NCBI GenBank assembly: GCA_964370165.1
Contig: CAYJIG010000025.1
Location: 1 to 31,538, forward strand
Source of the DNA: JAAYCI01 sp964370165
GTDB taxonomy: Bacteria > Bacillota > Clostridia > Oscillospirales > Ruminococcaceae
DNA length: 31,538 nt
Direction: 5' to 3'
The notes under the pieces were generated by a model. It had not been told where the DNA came from, ran no database searches, and was given only the letters and a program-made list of their open reading frames with translations. Positions 23,557-31,484 of the stretch are shown piece after piece (the stretch's first letter is position 1; every line of letters begins with the position of its first letter). The position numbers and the translations under genes are program-made.

Positions 23557-24699
23557 CTAAATATCCTCGAATAAATAAAGTACATTTTGAAACCTGGCTA
23601 AATGTGGTTTTACCGCACAACTATTTTGACGCCATAGCGCCACTATAATCCCGATTTTTTCTGAATTCACAAGATCGGTGACTTCATATACCGGATATTT
23701 TTTGTATGAATCATTTGTTTTGTGGCCGGGCGAGCTCACAAACCCTGCCAAATTATTTATGGGTACTTTTTGCAGAATGATGCGCGCAAGTGCGCTATTT
23801 ACGCCATAAATATATAGTCTTTCGACACTTTGGATAAAAGACAAAGTCTTATCTTTTGTGATCATCTGTTCTGCAGACGGAACACTGAGAGAAACGTTAC
23901 GTGGGATAAATGAGGATATATCTTGCAGGGATATGTCTAAGTTTTCAGCTCGGCGAATGTTTTGTAAAATATACTGGATATTGTATTTATTATCAAGAGA
24001 AATTTGCTGTAAAGCGTCCATTATCACTTCACGGTTATAGTTTCTTTGCAAAAATGCTTTTCTTTTAAGTAGTGGGTACCCAAGCCGAATATTTTGGCTA
24101 CTTTCCCTGAAAATACTATATTTTTGAAGGCCCATAAGGGTGTCAAAAGTGTATCCTGATTTTGTTAGATGTTCAAATAAGCCACGCTCGAAAATAATAC
24201 CTGAATCTGCATAGCTTTCAATTTCCGACACGGATTTTTGGCTAAAAAAAACTTCAAGTTCTTCGTTTGTAATAATTTTGCTACGAAAAACCATGAAGTA
24301 GGAATGTAAAAAGTTATCAAACCATTCGTTTGTATAAGATATCCCCCAAAAATCACACGGCTTTTGCTCCATTTTGGAAAAAATCTCTTTAAAAGGCTTC
24401 AATGGACCGAAAAAAGTGTCGTTGCATAGTAATAATTCGTCGTATTCTTTTAAAGAATTAGGCTTTAGATATTTTGTGATGACATGTGCATATGCGCGTG
24501 CGTCATACCCTATGTTTTCACGTACAATCACATCTTCACATGCCCGCTGAAGTTTATCGAGGCATTGGTCATTTACAGTACCGTTTATGACGGCAATAAT
24601 CCTTGCAGAAACTGTATGTAATTCTTTAATCAAATAAAAAATATAATCATCGAATATGCCGTTTTTGTCATAAAGAACTAAAATTGCGCACCTTTTCAT
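23557..24699 (-). CDS. RgpF-family (rhamnan synthesis F) polysaccharide protein
   Basis: This 380-residue protein opens with CAILVLYDKNGIFDDYIFYLIKEL and has the RgpF-family markers IVRENIGYDARAYAHVI (about 58-74), ELLLCNDTFFGPL (about 88-100), DFWGISY and the HSYFMVFRSKII segment. The family takes part in rhamnose-rich wall polysaccharide assembly, as in streptococcal RgpF. After about residue 285 a separate Rossmann-like domain begins (RLYIYGVNSALARIIL, AGFVSSPG, YPVYEVTDLV), resembling the N-terminal domain of the sulfatase-like protein at 14567-16375. AAGGAGG precedes the ATG. It stands alone, with no other sugar-transfer genes near it, so it may serve a glycan locus elsewhere. Confidence 0.85.
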   Translation of the reverse strand: MKRCAILVLYDKNGIFDDYIFYLIKELHTVSARIIAVINGTVNDQCLDKLQRACEDVIVRENIGYDARAYAHVITKYLKPNSLKEYDELLLCNDTFFGPLKPFKEIFSKMEQKPCDFWGISYTNEWFDNFLHSYFMVFRSKIITNEELEVFFSQKSVSEIESYADSGIIFERGLFEHLTKSGYTFDTLMGLQKYSIFRESSQNIRLGYPLLKRKAFLQRNYNREVIMDALQQISLDNKYNIQYILQNIRRAENLDISLQDISSFIPRNVSLSVPSAEQMITKDKTLSFIQSVERLYIYGVNSALARIILQKVPINNLAGFVSSPGHKTNDSYKKYPVYEVTDLVNSEKIGIIVALWRQNSCAVKPHLARFQNVLYLFEDI

Positions 24700-24860
24700 C
24701 CAAGCACCTCCTTGTGCGAGTGATTAAGCTATGCGTTGACCGAATATATGCCGTACTATCGCTATATGACGACATGTGATACAGTATCAGGCCAGTTGTT
24801 TGTGTGGCGCCGAATATAAATTTTATATTCAGGTAACAATTTTTTTATATAAAGTGGTAT

Positions 24861-24931
24861 CTCTAAAATATTCCAAGGGTTATGATAAAGATAGATAGCC
24901 AGCTTGGTTTATATTTTAGAGTATTTTTTTA
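24861..24931 (+). ncRNA. Long hairpin with T-run: attenuator or small-RNA terminator
   Basis: CTCTAAAATAT (24861-24871) pairs perfectly with ATATTTTAGAG (24911-24921). Further in, CCAAG pairs with CTTGG and GGTTAT with ATAGCC. TATTTTTTT follows on the plus strand. No gene precedes it on this strand, so the RNA it terminates must begin inside the spacer: a leader RNA or small RNA of under about 200 nt. Confidence 0.5.
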
Positions 24932-24956
24932 AAAGCATTTTGGGAGGTATGACGGT

Positions 24957-25094
24957 ATGCCTGCAAACCTCACAAAACACGACATACAAATTTTGTGCGA
25001 TTATTCGTTTGAAATAATCGTTTCATTTTTGAATATAAAAAACACCTTGCTTATTATTTTATCATATATTTTAGCGAAGGACAACTTGTTTTAA
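24957..25094 (+). CDS. Possible small membrane peptide (45 residues)
   Basis: An ATG at 24957 lies 9 nt after GGAGG and opens a 45-codon frame ending in TAA. The peptide begins MPANLTKHDIQILCDYS and continues with a hydrophobic stretch (about 18-40) broken by one polar NIKN patch. No family is recognised. An earlier ATG two bases after GGAGG is out of frame. A small hairpin (24999-25019) lies inside. It could be real or a chance frame. Confidence 0.3.
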   Translation: MPANLTKHDIQILCDYSFEIIVSFLNIKNTLLIILSYILAKDNLF

Positions 25095-25125
25095 GTTTGA
25101 CAAAGCAAGATGAATCTTCGAAGCA

Positions 25126-25154
25126 TTGCAAAATATGATTCTATGATGTACTAT
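25126..25154 (+). promoter_or_regulatory. Promoter of malQ
   Basis: TTGCAA (25126-25131), 17 bp and TACTAT (25149-25154) lie 34 bp ahead of the start, giving a leader of about 25 nt. The upstream hairpin is therefore not part of this transcript. Confidence 0.6.
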
Positions 25155-25187
25155 TACTTCAAATAAGCAAATACAAGGAGATATAAA

Positions 25188-26672
25188 ATGAGAGCAGCAG
25201 GTGTATTGATGCCCATATCTTCATTGCCGTCGCCTTATGGTATAGGAACCATAGGTAAAGCCGCGTACAATTTTGTGGATTTTTTAGCGAAAGCAAAGCA
25301 AATGTATTGGCAAATTTTGCCGCTAGGGCCGACAGGTTACGGCGATAGCCCGTATCAGAGTTTCTCGGCGTTTGCGGCAAACCCGTATTATATCGATTTG
25401 GATATGCTGATAAAAGACAAACTATTGACGCAAAAAGAAGTTGATGCGTCAGATTTTGGTGATGATGAAAATAGTATAGATTATCTTAAACTGTTTGAAA
25501 ACAGAAAAAAGCTGTTAAATATAGCGGTTGAGCGTTTTAACTTAAAAAACAAGAAATTTAAAGCATTTCAAAAAGAAAATGCGCATTGGCTTTTGGACTA
25601 TGCAATTTTTATGGCGCTTAAAGAAAAGCATGAGCACCAGTCTTATACCGAGTGGAGCGAGGATATTCGCACACGCGAGAAAACTGCGCTGGAAAAAGCA
25701 AAAACAGAGCTGAAAGAAGATATAGTTTTTTGGCAAGTTGTGCAATATTTTTTCTTTAGCCAATGGCGTAAGCTGAAAGTATATGCAAACAAAAAAGGCG
25801 TGAAAATTGTGGGGGATATACCCATTTATGTGTCGCCGGACTCATCGGATTTGTGGGCAAATCCCGAGCTGTTTCAGGTGGATGAGCATAAAAAAATGAC
25901 AGAGGTTGCGGGATGTCCGCCGGATGCATTTACGGCAGATGGTCAGCTGTGGGGCAACCCACTATATGATTGGGATTATCATTCACAGACAGATTACGAG
26001 TGGTGGATTGGGCGTATGGCACATGCATGCAGTATTTATGATGTTGTGCGCATAGATCATTTCAGAGGGTTTGCCGGATACTACGCCATAAAAGCTGATG
26101 AAAAAACGGCGAAGCACGGACGATGGAGGATAGGGCCATCAAGTGCGTTTATAGACTCCCTTAAAGCGGCACTACCGGAGATGAAAATAATTGCCGAAGA
26201 TTTAGGGTTTTTGACTAAGGATGTGTATGCTCTTTTAAAAAATAGTGGATTCCCCGGCACAAAAGTGTTGCAGTTTGCGTTTGATTCACGTGAAGAGAGC
26301 GATTATCTGCCACATAACTATCCCAAAAATTGTGTTGTGTATACAGGCACTCACGACAACACAACAACAGAAGACTGGAAGGTAAAAGCACCTAAGAAAG
26401 ATGTTGAGTATTGCAAGAAATATCTAGATATAAAAGAAGGTGACGACTTCACGCGAAAGTGCATAAGAGCGTGCTTTGGTAGCGTGGCTGATACGTGTAT
26501 TATCCCGATGGCAGACTGGTTGGGTCTTGGCGAAAACGGCAGGATAAACACTCCGTCCACCGTTGGAGGAAACTGGCAGTGGAGACTTTCAGAGCAAGCG
26601 CTGACAAAGAAATTTGCCAAAGAAATAGGTGACATGACAAAAATATACGGTAGAGCAAGGCGGAAGTCGTAA
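25188..26672 (+). CDS. malQ: 4-alpha-glucanotransferase (amylomaltase)
   Basis: This 494-residue cytoplasmic GH77 enzyme transfers glucan chains between maltodextrins, releasing glucose. Diagnostic segments are GVLMPISSLPSPYGIGTIG at the N-terminus, QILPLGPTGYGDSPYQSFSAFA (about 43-64), the nucleophile Asp290 in VVRIDHFRGF, acid/base Glu337 in IIAEDLGFL and THDNTTTEDW with the third carboxylate. The C-terminal part has NTPSTVGGNWQWR. Length is standard for the bacterial type. AAGGAG precedes the ATG. It is followed 92 bp later by glycogen phosphorylase with no terminator between, so the pair probably forms one glucan-breakdown operon: MalQ lengthens short dextrins into substrates for the phosphorylase. 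Confidence 0.97.
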   Translation: MRAAGVLMPISSLPSPYGIGTIGKAAYNFVDFLAKAKQMYWQILPLGPTGYGDSPYQSFSAFAANPYYIDLDMLIKDKLLTQKEVDASDFGDDENSIDYLKLFENRKKLLNIAVERFNLKNKKFKAFQKENAHWLLDYAIFMALKEKHEHQSYTEWSEDIRTREKTALEKAKTELKEDIVFWQVVQYFFFSQWRKLKVYANKKGVKIVGDIPIYVSPDSSDLWANPELFQVDEHKKMTEVAGCPPDAFTADGQLWGNPLYDWDYHSQTDYEWWIGRMAHACSIYDVVRIDHFRGFAGYYAIKADEKTAKHGRWRIGPSSAFIDSLKAALPEMKIIAEDLGFLTKDVYALLKNSGFPGTKVLQFAFDSREESDYLPHNYPKNCVVYTGTHDNTTTEDWKVKAPKKDVEYCKKYLDIKEGDDFTRKCIRACFGSVADTCIIPMADWLGLGENGRINTPSTVGGNWQWRLSEQALTKKFAKEIGDMTKIYGRARRKS

Positions 26673-26764
26673 ACAAAATATTTGCCTTATACAAAAAGGT
26701 CGATGTTATATAGTTGGAAAAAATATATTCGTAGCGTTTGTTAATTAATTTAGGGAGGTTATTT

Positions 26765-29026
26765 ATGTTAAGTAAAATCGAAAGCATTTTAGCCAAGAAA
26801 ATCAAAGATGCAACTAACGAAGAAATTTACATCGCACTTTTAACATTGACAAAAGAAATGGGCAAAGCGAAAAAGCAAAAACTAAACGGCAGGAAACTTT
26901 ATTATTTTTCGGCTGAGTTTTTAATAGGAAAGCTACTTTCAAATAATCTTATTAACCTGGGTATTTATGACGAGGTAAGTGAAGCCTTAGCGCAAAACGG
27001 TAAATTGATGTCTGAGGTAGAGGAAATAGAGCCGGAACCATCGCTTGGAAACGGTGGGCTTGGCCGCTTGGCAGCATGCTTTTTAGACAGTATTGCAAAT
27101 TTAGACATAAACGGCGATGGAGTTGGGCTGAACTACCACATGGGTCTGTTCAAGCAAGTGTTTAAAAATAACATACAAAACGAGACGCCAAACCCGTGGA
27201 TTGAGAAAAACAGTGTTTTGACCGAAACTGATTTTGTGTGCAAGGTGAAATTCAAAGATTTTGTTTTACAGGCAAAAATGTATGATATCGATGTTTTTGG
27301 TAGCAGTGAATTATCAAATAAACTACATCTTTTTGATGTAGAGACGCTGGATGAGTCAATTATCGAAGAAGGGATTACATTCGACAAAACGGAAATTGAA
27401 AAGAATTTGACATTGTTTTTATATCCTGACGACAGTGACAAAGCGGGACATTTACTGCGCATTTATCAGCAATATTTCATGGTTAGCTGTGGTGCACAGT
27501 TGATTTTGAAAGAGCTTTGCGATAAAAAGCAAGACTTTAAAAACTTGAGCGAATATGTGGCAATTCAAATTAATGATACTCATCCGTCGATGATTATACC
27601 GGAAATGATACGTCTTTTGGTGGAAAAAGGCATGGATATGGACAGCGCAATCGAAGAAGTATCAAAAACCTGCGCGTATACAAACCACACCATATTGGCG
27701 GAAGCACTGGAAAAATGGCCACTGGATTATTTAAAGAAAGTAGCACCTGCAATTGTTCCGATTATAGAATATCTTGACAAAAAAGCGTATGAAAAATATC
27801 CAAAGCCTGATTTGAAGATTATTGACGAGCAAGACCGTGTTCATATGGCCAGGATGGATATGCACTATTCGTATAGCATAAATGGTGTGGCTTATCTGCA
27901 TACGGAGATCTTGAAAAGTGTAGAGCTTGCACCGTTTTACAAGATTTATCCGCAGAAGTTCAACAATAAAACAAACGGCATAACGTTTAGAAGATGGCTG
28001 AAACATTGCAACAAGCCGCTTGCACAGTGGATAGAAAAATATCTTTGTGATGATTATAAAGATGTGTTCTTGAAAAAGCCTGAAAACCTGGAAAAACTGA
28101 AACTTATTGCGTCAGACGAGCTTGCCGGCAAAGAAATGCTTGGCATTAAGCTTCAAAATAAAATAGCACTTAAAGAGTATATTAAAAAATCTCTCGGCAT
28201 TGAAGTGGATGAAAATTCTATTTTTGACATACAAATTAAACGTTTGCACGAATATAAACGCCAGCAGATGAACTTGCTGTATCTTATCCATAAATATTAT
28301 GAGATTAAGAGCGGCGTGCTACCTACTAGGCCCATTACAGCTATTTTTGGGGCAAAGGCCGCGCCGGCATACACTATTGCAAAAGATATCATTCATGCTA
28401 TTTTGTGCTTGCAAGAAATTATTTTGGCGGATAGTGAAGTGTCGAAACATTTAAAAGTGGTGATGATTGAAAACTATAACGTGACAGCGGCGGAAAAAAT
28501 CATACCGGCGTGTGATGTTTCAGAGCAGATTTCGCTAGCGTCTAAAGAAGCGTCCGGTACGGGTAACATGAAGTTTATGCTCAGCGGCGCTGTAACCCTT
28601 GGGACGATGGACGGTGCTAACGTGGAGATTTGCGAAAAAGTAGGCGAGGAGAACATTTACATTTTTGGCAAAAACAGCGATGAAGTGATAAAACTGTATG
28701 AAAAAGAGGCATATAGCGCAGTGGATTATTTCATAAATGACGAGCATATTAGAAAGCTTGTGAATTTTTTGATAGAGCCTATCATGCTAAAAGAAGGCGA
28801 TGCACATATGCTGTTGCGCTTACATGCGGAGCTGATACAAAAAGATTATTTCATGACACTTTTAGACCTTAAAGAATATATAAAAGTGAAGGATGAATGC
28901 TTTGCCGATTATGAAAACCAAGCCGAATGGGCAAAGAAAATGATTATAAACACAGCGATGGCGGGATATTTCTCGTCTGATAAGACTATCAGGCAATATA
29001 ACGAGGACATCTGGAAAATTAAATAA
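26765..29026 (+). CDS. glgP: Glycogen/alpha-glucan phosphorylase
   Basis: This 753-residue PLP enzyme cleaves alpha-1,4-glucans with phosphate to glucose-1-phosphate. It shows YYFSAEFLIGKLLSNNLINLG, EPEPSLGNGGLGRLAACFLDS, INDTHPSMIIPEM, TNHTILAEALEKWP, the catalytic FDIQIKRLHEYKRQQMN and the cofactor Lys603 in GTGNMKFMLSGA followed by GTMDGANVEI. It is about 60 residues shorter than the E. coli enzyme, mainly around the N-terminal regulatory part, as in many Clostridia enzymes. The start at 26765 has AGGGAGG six bases upstream; a start nine codons earlier has no ribosome site. Co-operation with MalQ is clear from order. Confidence 0.97.
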   Translation: MLSKIESILAKKIKDATNEEIYIALLTLTKEMGKAKKQKLNGRKLYYFSAEFLIGKLLSNNLINLGIYDEVSEALAQNGKLMSEVEEIEPEPSLGNGGLGRLAACFLDSIANLDINGDGVGLNYHMGLFKQVFKNNIQNETPNPWIEKNSVLTETDFVCKVKFKDFVLQAKMYDIDVFGSSELSNKLHLFDVETLDESIIEEGITFDKTEIEKNLTLFLYPDDSDKAGHLLRIYQQYFMVSCGAQLILKELCDKKQDFKNLSEYVAIQINDTHPSMIIPEMIRLLVEKGMDMDSAIEEVSKTCAYTNHTILAEALEKWPLDYLKKVAPAIVPIIEYLDKKAYEKYPKPDLKIIDEQDRVHMARMDMHYSYSINGVAYLHTEILKSVELAPFYKIYPQKFNNKTNGITFRRWLKHCNKPLAQWIEKYLCDDYKDVFLKKPENLEKLKLIASDELAGKEMLGIKLQNKIALKEYIKKSLGIEVDENSIFDIQIKRLHEYKRQQMNLLYLIHKYYEIKSGVLPTRPITAIFGAKAAPAYTIAKDIIHAILCLQEIILADSEVSKHLKVVMIENYNVTAAEKIIPACDVSEQISLASKEASGTGNMKFMLSGAVTLGTMDGANVEICEKVGEENIYIFGKNSDEVIKLYEKEAYSAVDYFINDEHIRKLVNFLIEPIMLKEGDAHMLLRLHAELIQKDYFMTLLDLKEYIKVKDECFADYENQAEWAKKMIINTAMAGYFSSDKTIRQYNEDIWKIK

Positions 29027-29075
29027 AAGCATTTATGCTTTGGAAAAACACAAAACAAACTTAAAAACACCAATA

Positions 29076-29113
29076 AAGGGGATGCTCATAAAGAAACTTT
29101 GTGAGCATCTCTT
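29076..29113. terminator. Long hairpin downstream of glgP
   Basis: An 18-bp stem with G-U pairs (29076-29093 with 29097-29113 and flank) closes on a 3-nt AAA loop. It lies 50 bp past glgP. The 3' side lacks a clean T-run (CTCTTTAAGTG), so termination may be weak, or the hairpin may protect the 3' end. Confidence 0.55.
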
Positions 29114-29132
29114 TAAGTGTTTAATAGGGGAG

Positions 29133-29219
29133 ATTGTACATGATATCACATTTTGCAACCCCAAAGTGCGCAATTGTACAGTTGATTTTATAGAATGCAA
29201 CTACAAAACAATATACAAT
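29133..29219 (+). promoter_or_regulatory. Repeated ATTGTACA boxes ahead of the HTH gene
   Basis: ATTGTACA occurs at 29133-29140 and 29173-29180, exactly 40 bp apart, and an inverted near-match TATACAAT sits at 29212-29219, where a -10 box would be. These are candidate operators for the downstream HTH regulator; the promoter itself is not clear. Confidence 0.45.
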
Positions 29220-29250
29220 TAGGGTACAAAATATAAAGGGGGATATAAAA

Positions 29251-30222
29251 ATGATCATATCAGATAAAATATTGTATCTTAGGAAGAAAGTAGGGTATAC
29301 GCAAGAGGAGCTTGCTGAACAATTAAATGTATCACGTCAATCAATTTCAAAATGGGAAAGTGCGCAGAGCATACCCGATATAGATAAAATAATGAAAATG
29401 GCAAAACTTTTTTCTGTATCCACAGATTATCTTTTACGTGATGAAATAGAAATATTAGATAGCGATTCTAGCACAGTGGATTTACCAGATAAAATTGAAG
29501 TTGTAACAATTGAAACTGCCAATACTTTCATATCTGCTTATACAAGGCATATACATAGAATTGCTATTGGTGTTTTTCTTTGTATAGTTGCAGCGGTGCC
29601 ACTTATTTCCGCAAATGCTTTCTTTGGAAATTCACCATACGATAACATCGCATATGCTGCCGGTATTATTTTGATTTTCGTGTGCGTAGTTGTTGCTGTT
29701 GGATTGTTTATATATAGTGATAATTTGATTTCTGAATATAAATATATCATCAAAGGGAATTTTGAGCTATCATATAATGTATCGGGAATCATAAAACAGC
29801 AGCAAAAATCATATACTGCGCTTAGAACTAAAAACAGAATAATAAGTATTGGAATGTTAATTTTGTCGCCAATCCCACTTATTGTCAGTGGAATGCTTTT
29901 TGATAAGGATTCGATTATTATATCAATGCTAGTATTTTTAATAACTGTTGTAGCTTTTGCAGTGCATAGAATAATATCCGGTGAAGGCATGGATGAGTGT
30001 TATAAAATGCTTTTATCGGAGGGTGAGTACACCGCCGGTAACAAAAAAAACAAAAAGAAAAAAGAAGTTATTGGTGGTGTTTATTGGTCACTTTGTATAG
30101 CCATTTACCTTGCTTGGAGTTTTCTTACATTTGATTGGCATATTACATGGATTGTATGGCCGATTGCAGGGGTATTGTCAAGTGTGCTGAATCTTTTGTG
30201 GATAAAAGACGACGGACAATGA
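29251..30222 (+). CDS. HTH (Cro/CI-type) regulator with C-terminal membrane domain
   Basis: This is a 323-residue protein. Residues about 5-63 form an XRE-type helix-turn-helix (YLRKKVGYTQEELAEQLNVSRQSISKWESAQSIPDIDKI), widely used in Bacillota. A short linker leads to a membrane portion with hydrophobic segments near 105-122, 132-155, 198-215, 221-240 and a final pair near 273-310, with a lysine-rich cytoplasmic loop (GNKKNKKKKEVIGG) before the last pair. Proteins of this design act as membrane-tethered transcription regulators; the signal is unknown. AAGGGGG precedes the ATG. It is alone, flanked by hairpins on both sides, and repeated ATTGTACA boxes upstream suggest autoregulation. Confidence 0.88.
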   Translation: MIISDKILYLRKKVGYTQEELAEQLNVSRQSISKWESAQSIPDIDKIMKMAKLFSVSTDYLLRDEIEILDSDSSTVDLPDKIEVVTIETANTFISAYTRHIHRIAIGVFLCIVAAVPLISANAFFGNSPYDNIAYAAGIILIFVCVVVAVGLFIYSDNLISEYKYIIKGNFELSYNVSGIIKQQQKSYTALRTKNRIISIGMLILSPIPLIVSGMLFDKDSIIISMLVFLITVVAFAVHRIISGEGMDECYKMLLSEGEYTAGNKKNKKKKEVIGGVYWSLCIAIYLAWSFLTFDWHITWIVWPIAGVLSSVLNLLWIKDDGQ

Positions 30223-30241
30223 TTAACATAATATACAAAAG

Positions 30242-30280
30242 CAACCTGTCGCTCTCAGTAGATGCGACAGGTTGTTTTAT
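30242..30280. terminator. Bidirectional terminator between HTH and rubrerythrin genes
   Basis: Arms CAACCTGTCGC (30242-30252) and GCGACAGGTTG (30264-30274) pair perfectly over 11 bp; TTTTAT follows on the plus strand and CTTTTG on the minus strand. It ends two convergent transcripts. Confidence 0.9.
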
Positions 30281-30302
30281 GTAAATATCAGATGGGAGTG
30301 TA

Positions 30303-30845
30303 TTAGCCGAAGTATCTTTCCAAAAGGCCTGCGAATGCTTTACCGTGGCGAGCTTCATCTCTGGCCATCTCGTGTACGGTGTCGTGAATGGCATCAAGGT
30401 TTGCTTCTTTTGCACGTTTTGCAAGATCAAACTTGCCGGCTGTTGCGCCATTTTCAGCGGCAACACGTAGCTCAAGGTTCTTTTTGGTGGAATCGGTCAA
30501 CACTTCGCCAAGTAGCTCGGCAAATTTAGAAGCATGCTCGGCTTCTTCAAGGGCTGCTTTTTCCCAGTAAAGACCAATTTCGGGATAGCCTTCACGGTGT
30601 GCCACACGGCTCATTGCAAGATACATACCAACTTCGCAGCACTCGCCTTCAAAATTAGCACGTAAATCGGCCATGATGTCTTCGCTGGCGCCTTGTGCCA
30701 CGCCTACAACGTGTTCTGCTGCCCAAGACATATCGCCGGCTTGCTCTGTGAATTTATCGGCGCCCACTTTACATTGTGGACATGACTGTGGGGCTGAGTC
30801 TCCTTCGTGAACATAACCGCATACCTGACATACAAATTTTTTCAT
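30303..30845 (-). CDS. Rubrerythrin with N-terminal rubredoxin domain (reverse-type)
   Basis: This 180-residue oxygen/peroxide-detoxifying protein starts with a rubredoxin-like zinc-ribbon site (Cys6-x2-Cys9, Cys22-x2-Cys25), followed by a four-helix di-iron domain with FEGECCEVGMYLAMSR, EEAEHASKFAEL and the final ARDEARHGKAFAGLL, which supply the Glu/His iron ligands. The rubredoxin part being N-terminal is the reverse-rubrerythrin order, known from Clostridium as NADH-linked peroxide/oxygen reductases. I use the ATG at 30845 with AAGGAGAA upstream. It lies 34 bp behind the Rrf2 gene and is probably in its operon. Confidence 0.93.
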   Translation of the reverse strand: MKKFVCQVCGYVHEGDSAPQSCPQCKVGADKFTEQAGDMSWAAEHVVGVAQGASEDIMADLRANFEGECCEVGMYLAMSRVAHREGYPEIGLYWEKAALEEAEHASKFAELLGEVLTDSTKKNLELRVAAENGATAGKFDLAKRAKEANLDAIHDTVHEMARDEARHGKAFAGLLERYFG

Positions 30846-30879
30846 GATAATTCTCCTTTTACACTTTTTATTATTTTTA

Positions 30880-31275
30880 TTAAATCTCGTCAAAATGAAT
30901 TTTATATAAATCCTCTCTCAGAGATCGGTTCACATTAAGAAATTTTTTCCGGATGGAGCAGTCCTGTTTATCATCCACTCTTGTGCAATCAAAATCGCAA
31001 CCTAAGCAGTGGTTTATTGCTATGGGGCCGTCGATAGCCTCAATAACTTGGCCAAAACTGATGTTTTGCGGTGGCAAGATAAGCCTAAAACCACCATTTA
31101 CACCCTTTTGTGAGCTCACGATGCCTGCCATGGCAAGCTTACGAAGTATTTTCAGCGTGAATTTTAATGAAACACCACATTGCTGAGCTATCTCTTTTGC
31201 TCCGGTTATGCCATCGCTATTTGAAAGATAACTTAAAATTCTTATGGCATAATCTGCTTCATGAGTTATTCGCAT
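30880..31275 (-). CDS. Rrf2-family Fe-S-type transcription regulator
   Basis: This 131-residue winged-helix regulator has the N-terminal MRITHEADYAIRILSYLS, helix-turn-helix KEIAQQCGVSLKFTLKILRKLAMAGIV, wing SQKGVNGGFRL and a cysteine-rich loop Cys90-x2-Cys93-x3-Cys97-x8-Cys106, four cysteines that could bind an iron-sulfur cluster. Rrf2 proteins sense iron, nitric oxide or redox state. The ribosome site AAGGCGG is moderate. It precedes a rubrerythrin, and an inverted repeat overlies its own -10, so autoregulation linked to oxidative stress is likely. Confidence 0.92.
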   Translation of the reverse strand: MRITHEADYAIRILSYLSNSDGITGAKEIAQQCGVSLKFTLKILRKLAMAGIVSSQKGVNGGFRLILPPQNISFGQVIEAIDGPIAINHCLGCDFDCTRVDDKQDCSIRKKFLNVNRSLREDLYKIHFDEI

Positions 31276-31297
31276 CTATCAATCCGCCTTGCTATTA

Positions 31298-31340
31298 ATG
31301 TCTACCTTTAAAGTATACATTTAAAATATGCATCTGTCAA
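31298..31340 (-). promoter_or_regulatory. Promoter and inverted-repeat operator of Rrf2-rubrerythrin
   Basis: Minus-strand TTGACA (31335-31340), 17 bp and TATACT (31312-31317) form a consensus promoter. An inverted repeat, ATGTCTAC (31298-31305) with GTATACAT (31313-31320), seven of eight paired across a 7-nt spacer, overlaps the -10 and fits an Rrf2 autoregulatory site. Confidence 0.8.
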
Positions 31341-31449
31341 GCATAAATGTCAACTTTTTTGGTATTGTTTTAAAATGTTTTCAGCTACGCTAAAAAAACG
31401 AAAATTCATACTATGATGTACTTGTCAATGGTGTATATAAGTTTAGAAA

Positions 31450-31484
31450 AAGGCACCGATAAACAGGGAGTTTACCGGTGCCTT
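31450..31484 (-). terminator. Terminator of a gene beyond the right edge
   Basis: AAGGCACCG (31450-31458) pairs with CGGTGCCTT (31476-31484), with an inner 5-bp TAAAC/GTTTA stem. On the minus strand TTTTTCT follows, so it would end a leftward transcript coming from outside the window. Confidence 0.7.

Larger units (their letters stand above)
24700..25187. other. Structured intergenic region between RgpF-like gene and malQ
   Basis: This 488-bp divergent spacer contains a perfect 9-bp inverted repeat (24812-24830), a long hairpin followed by seven T (24861-24931), a possible 45-codon gene (24957-25094) and the malQ promoter. I recognise no known riboswitch. Confidence 0.6.
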
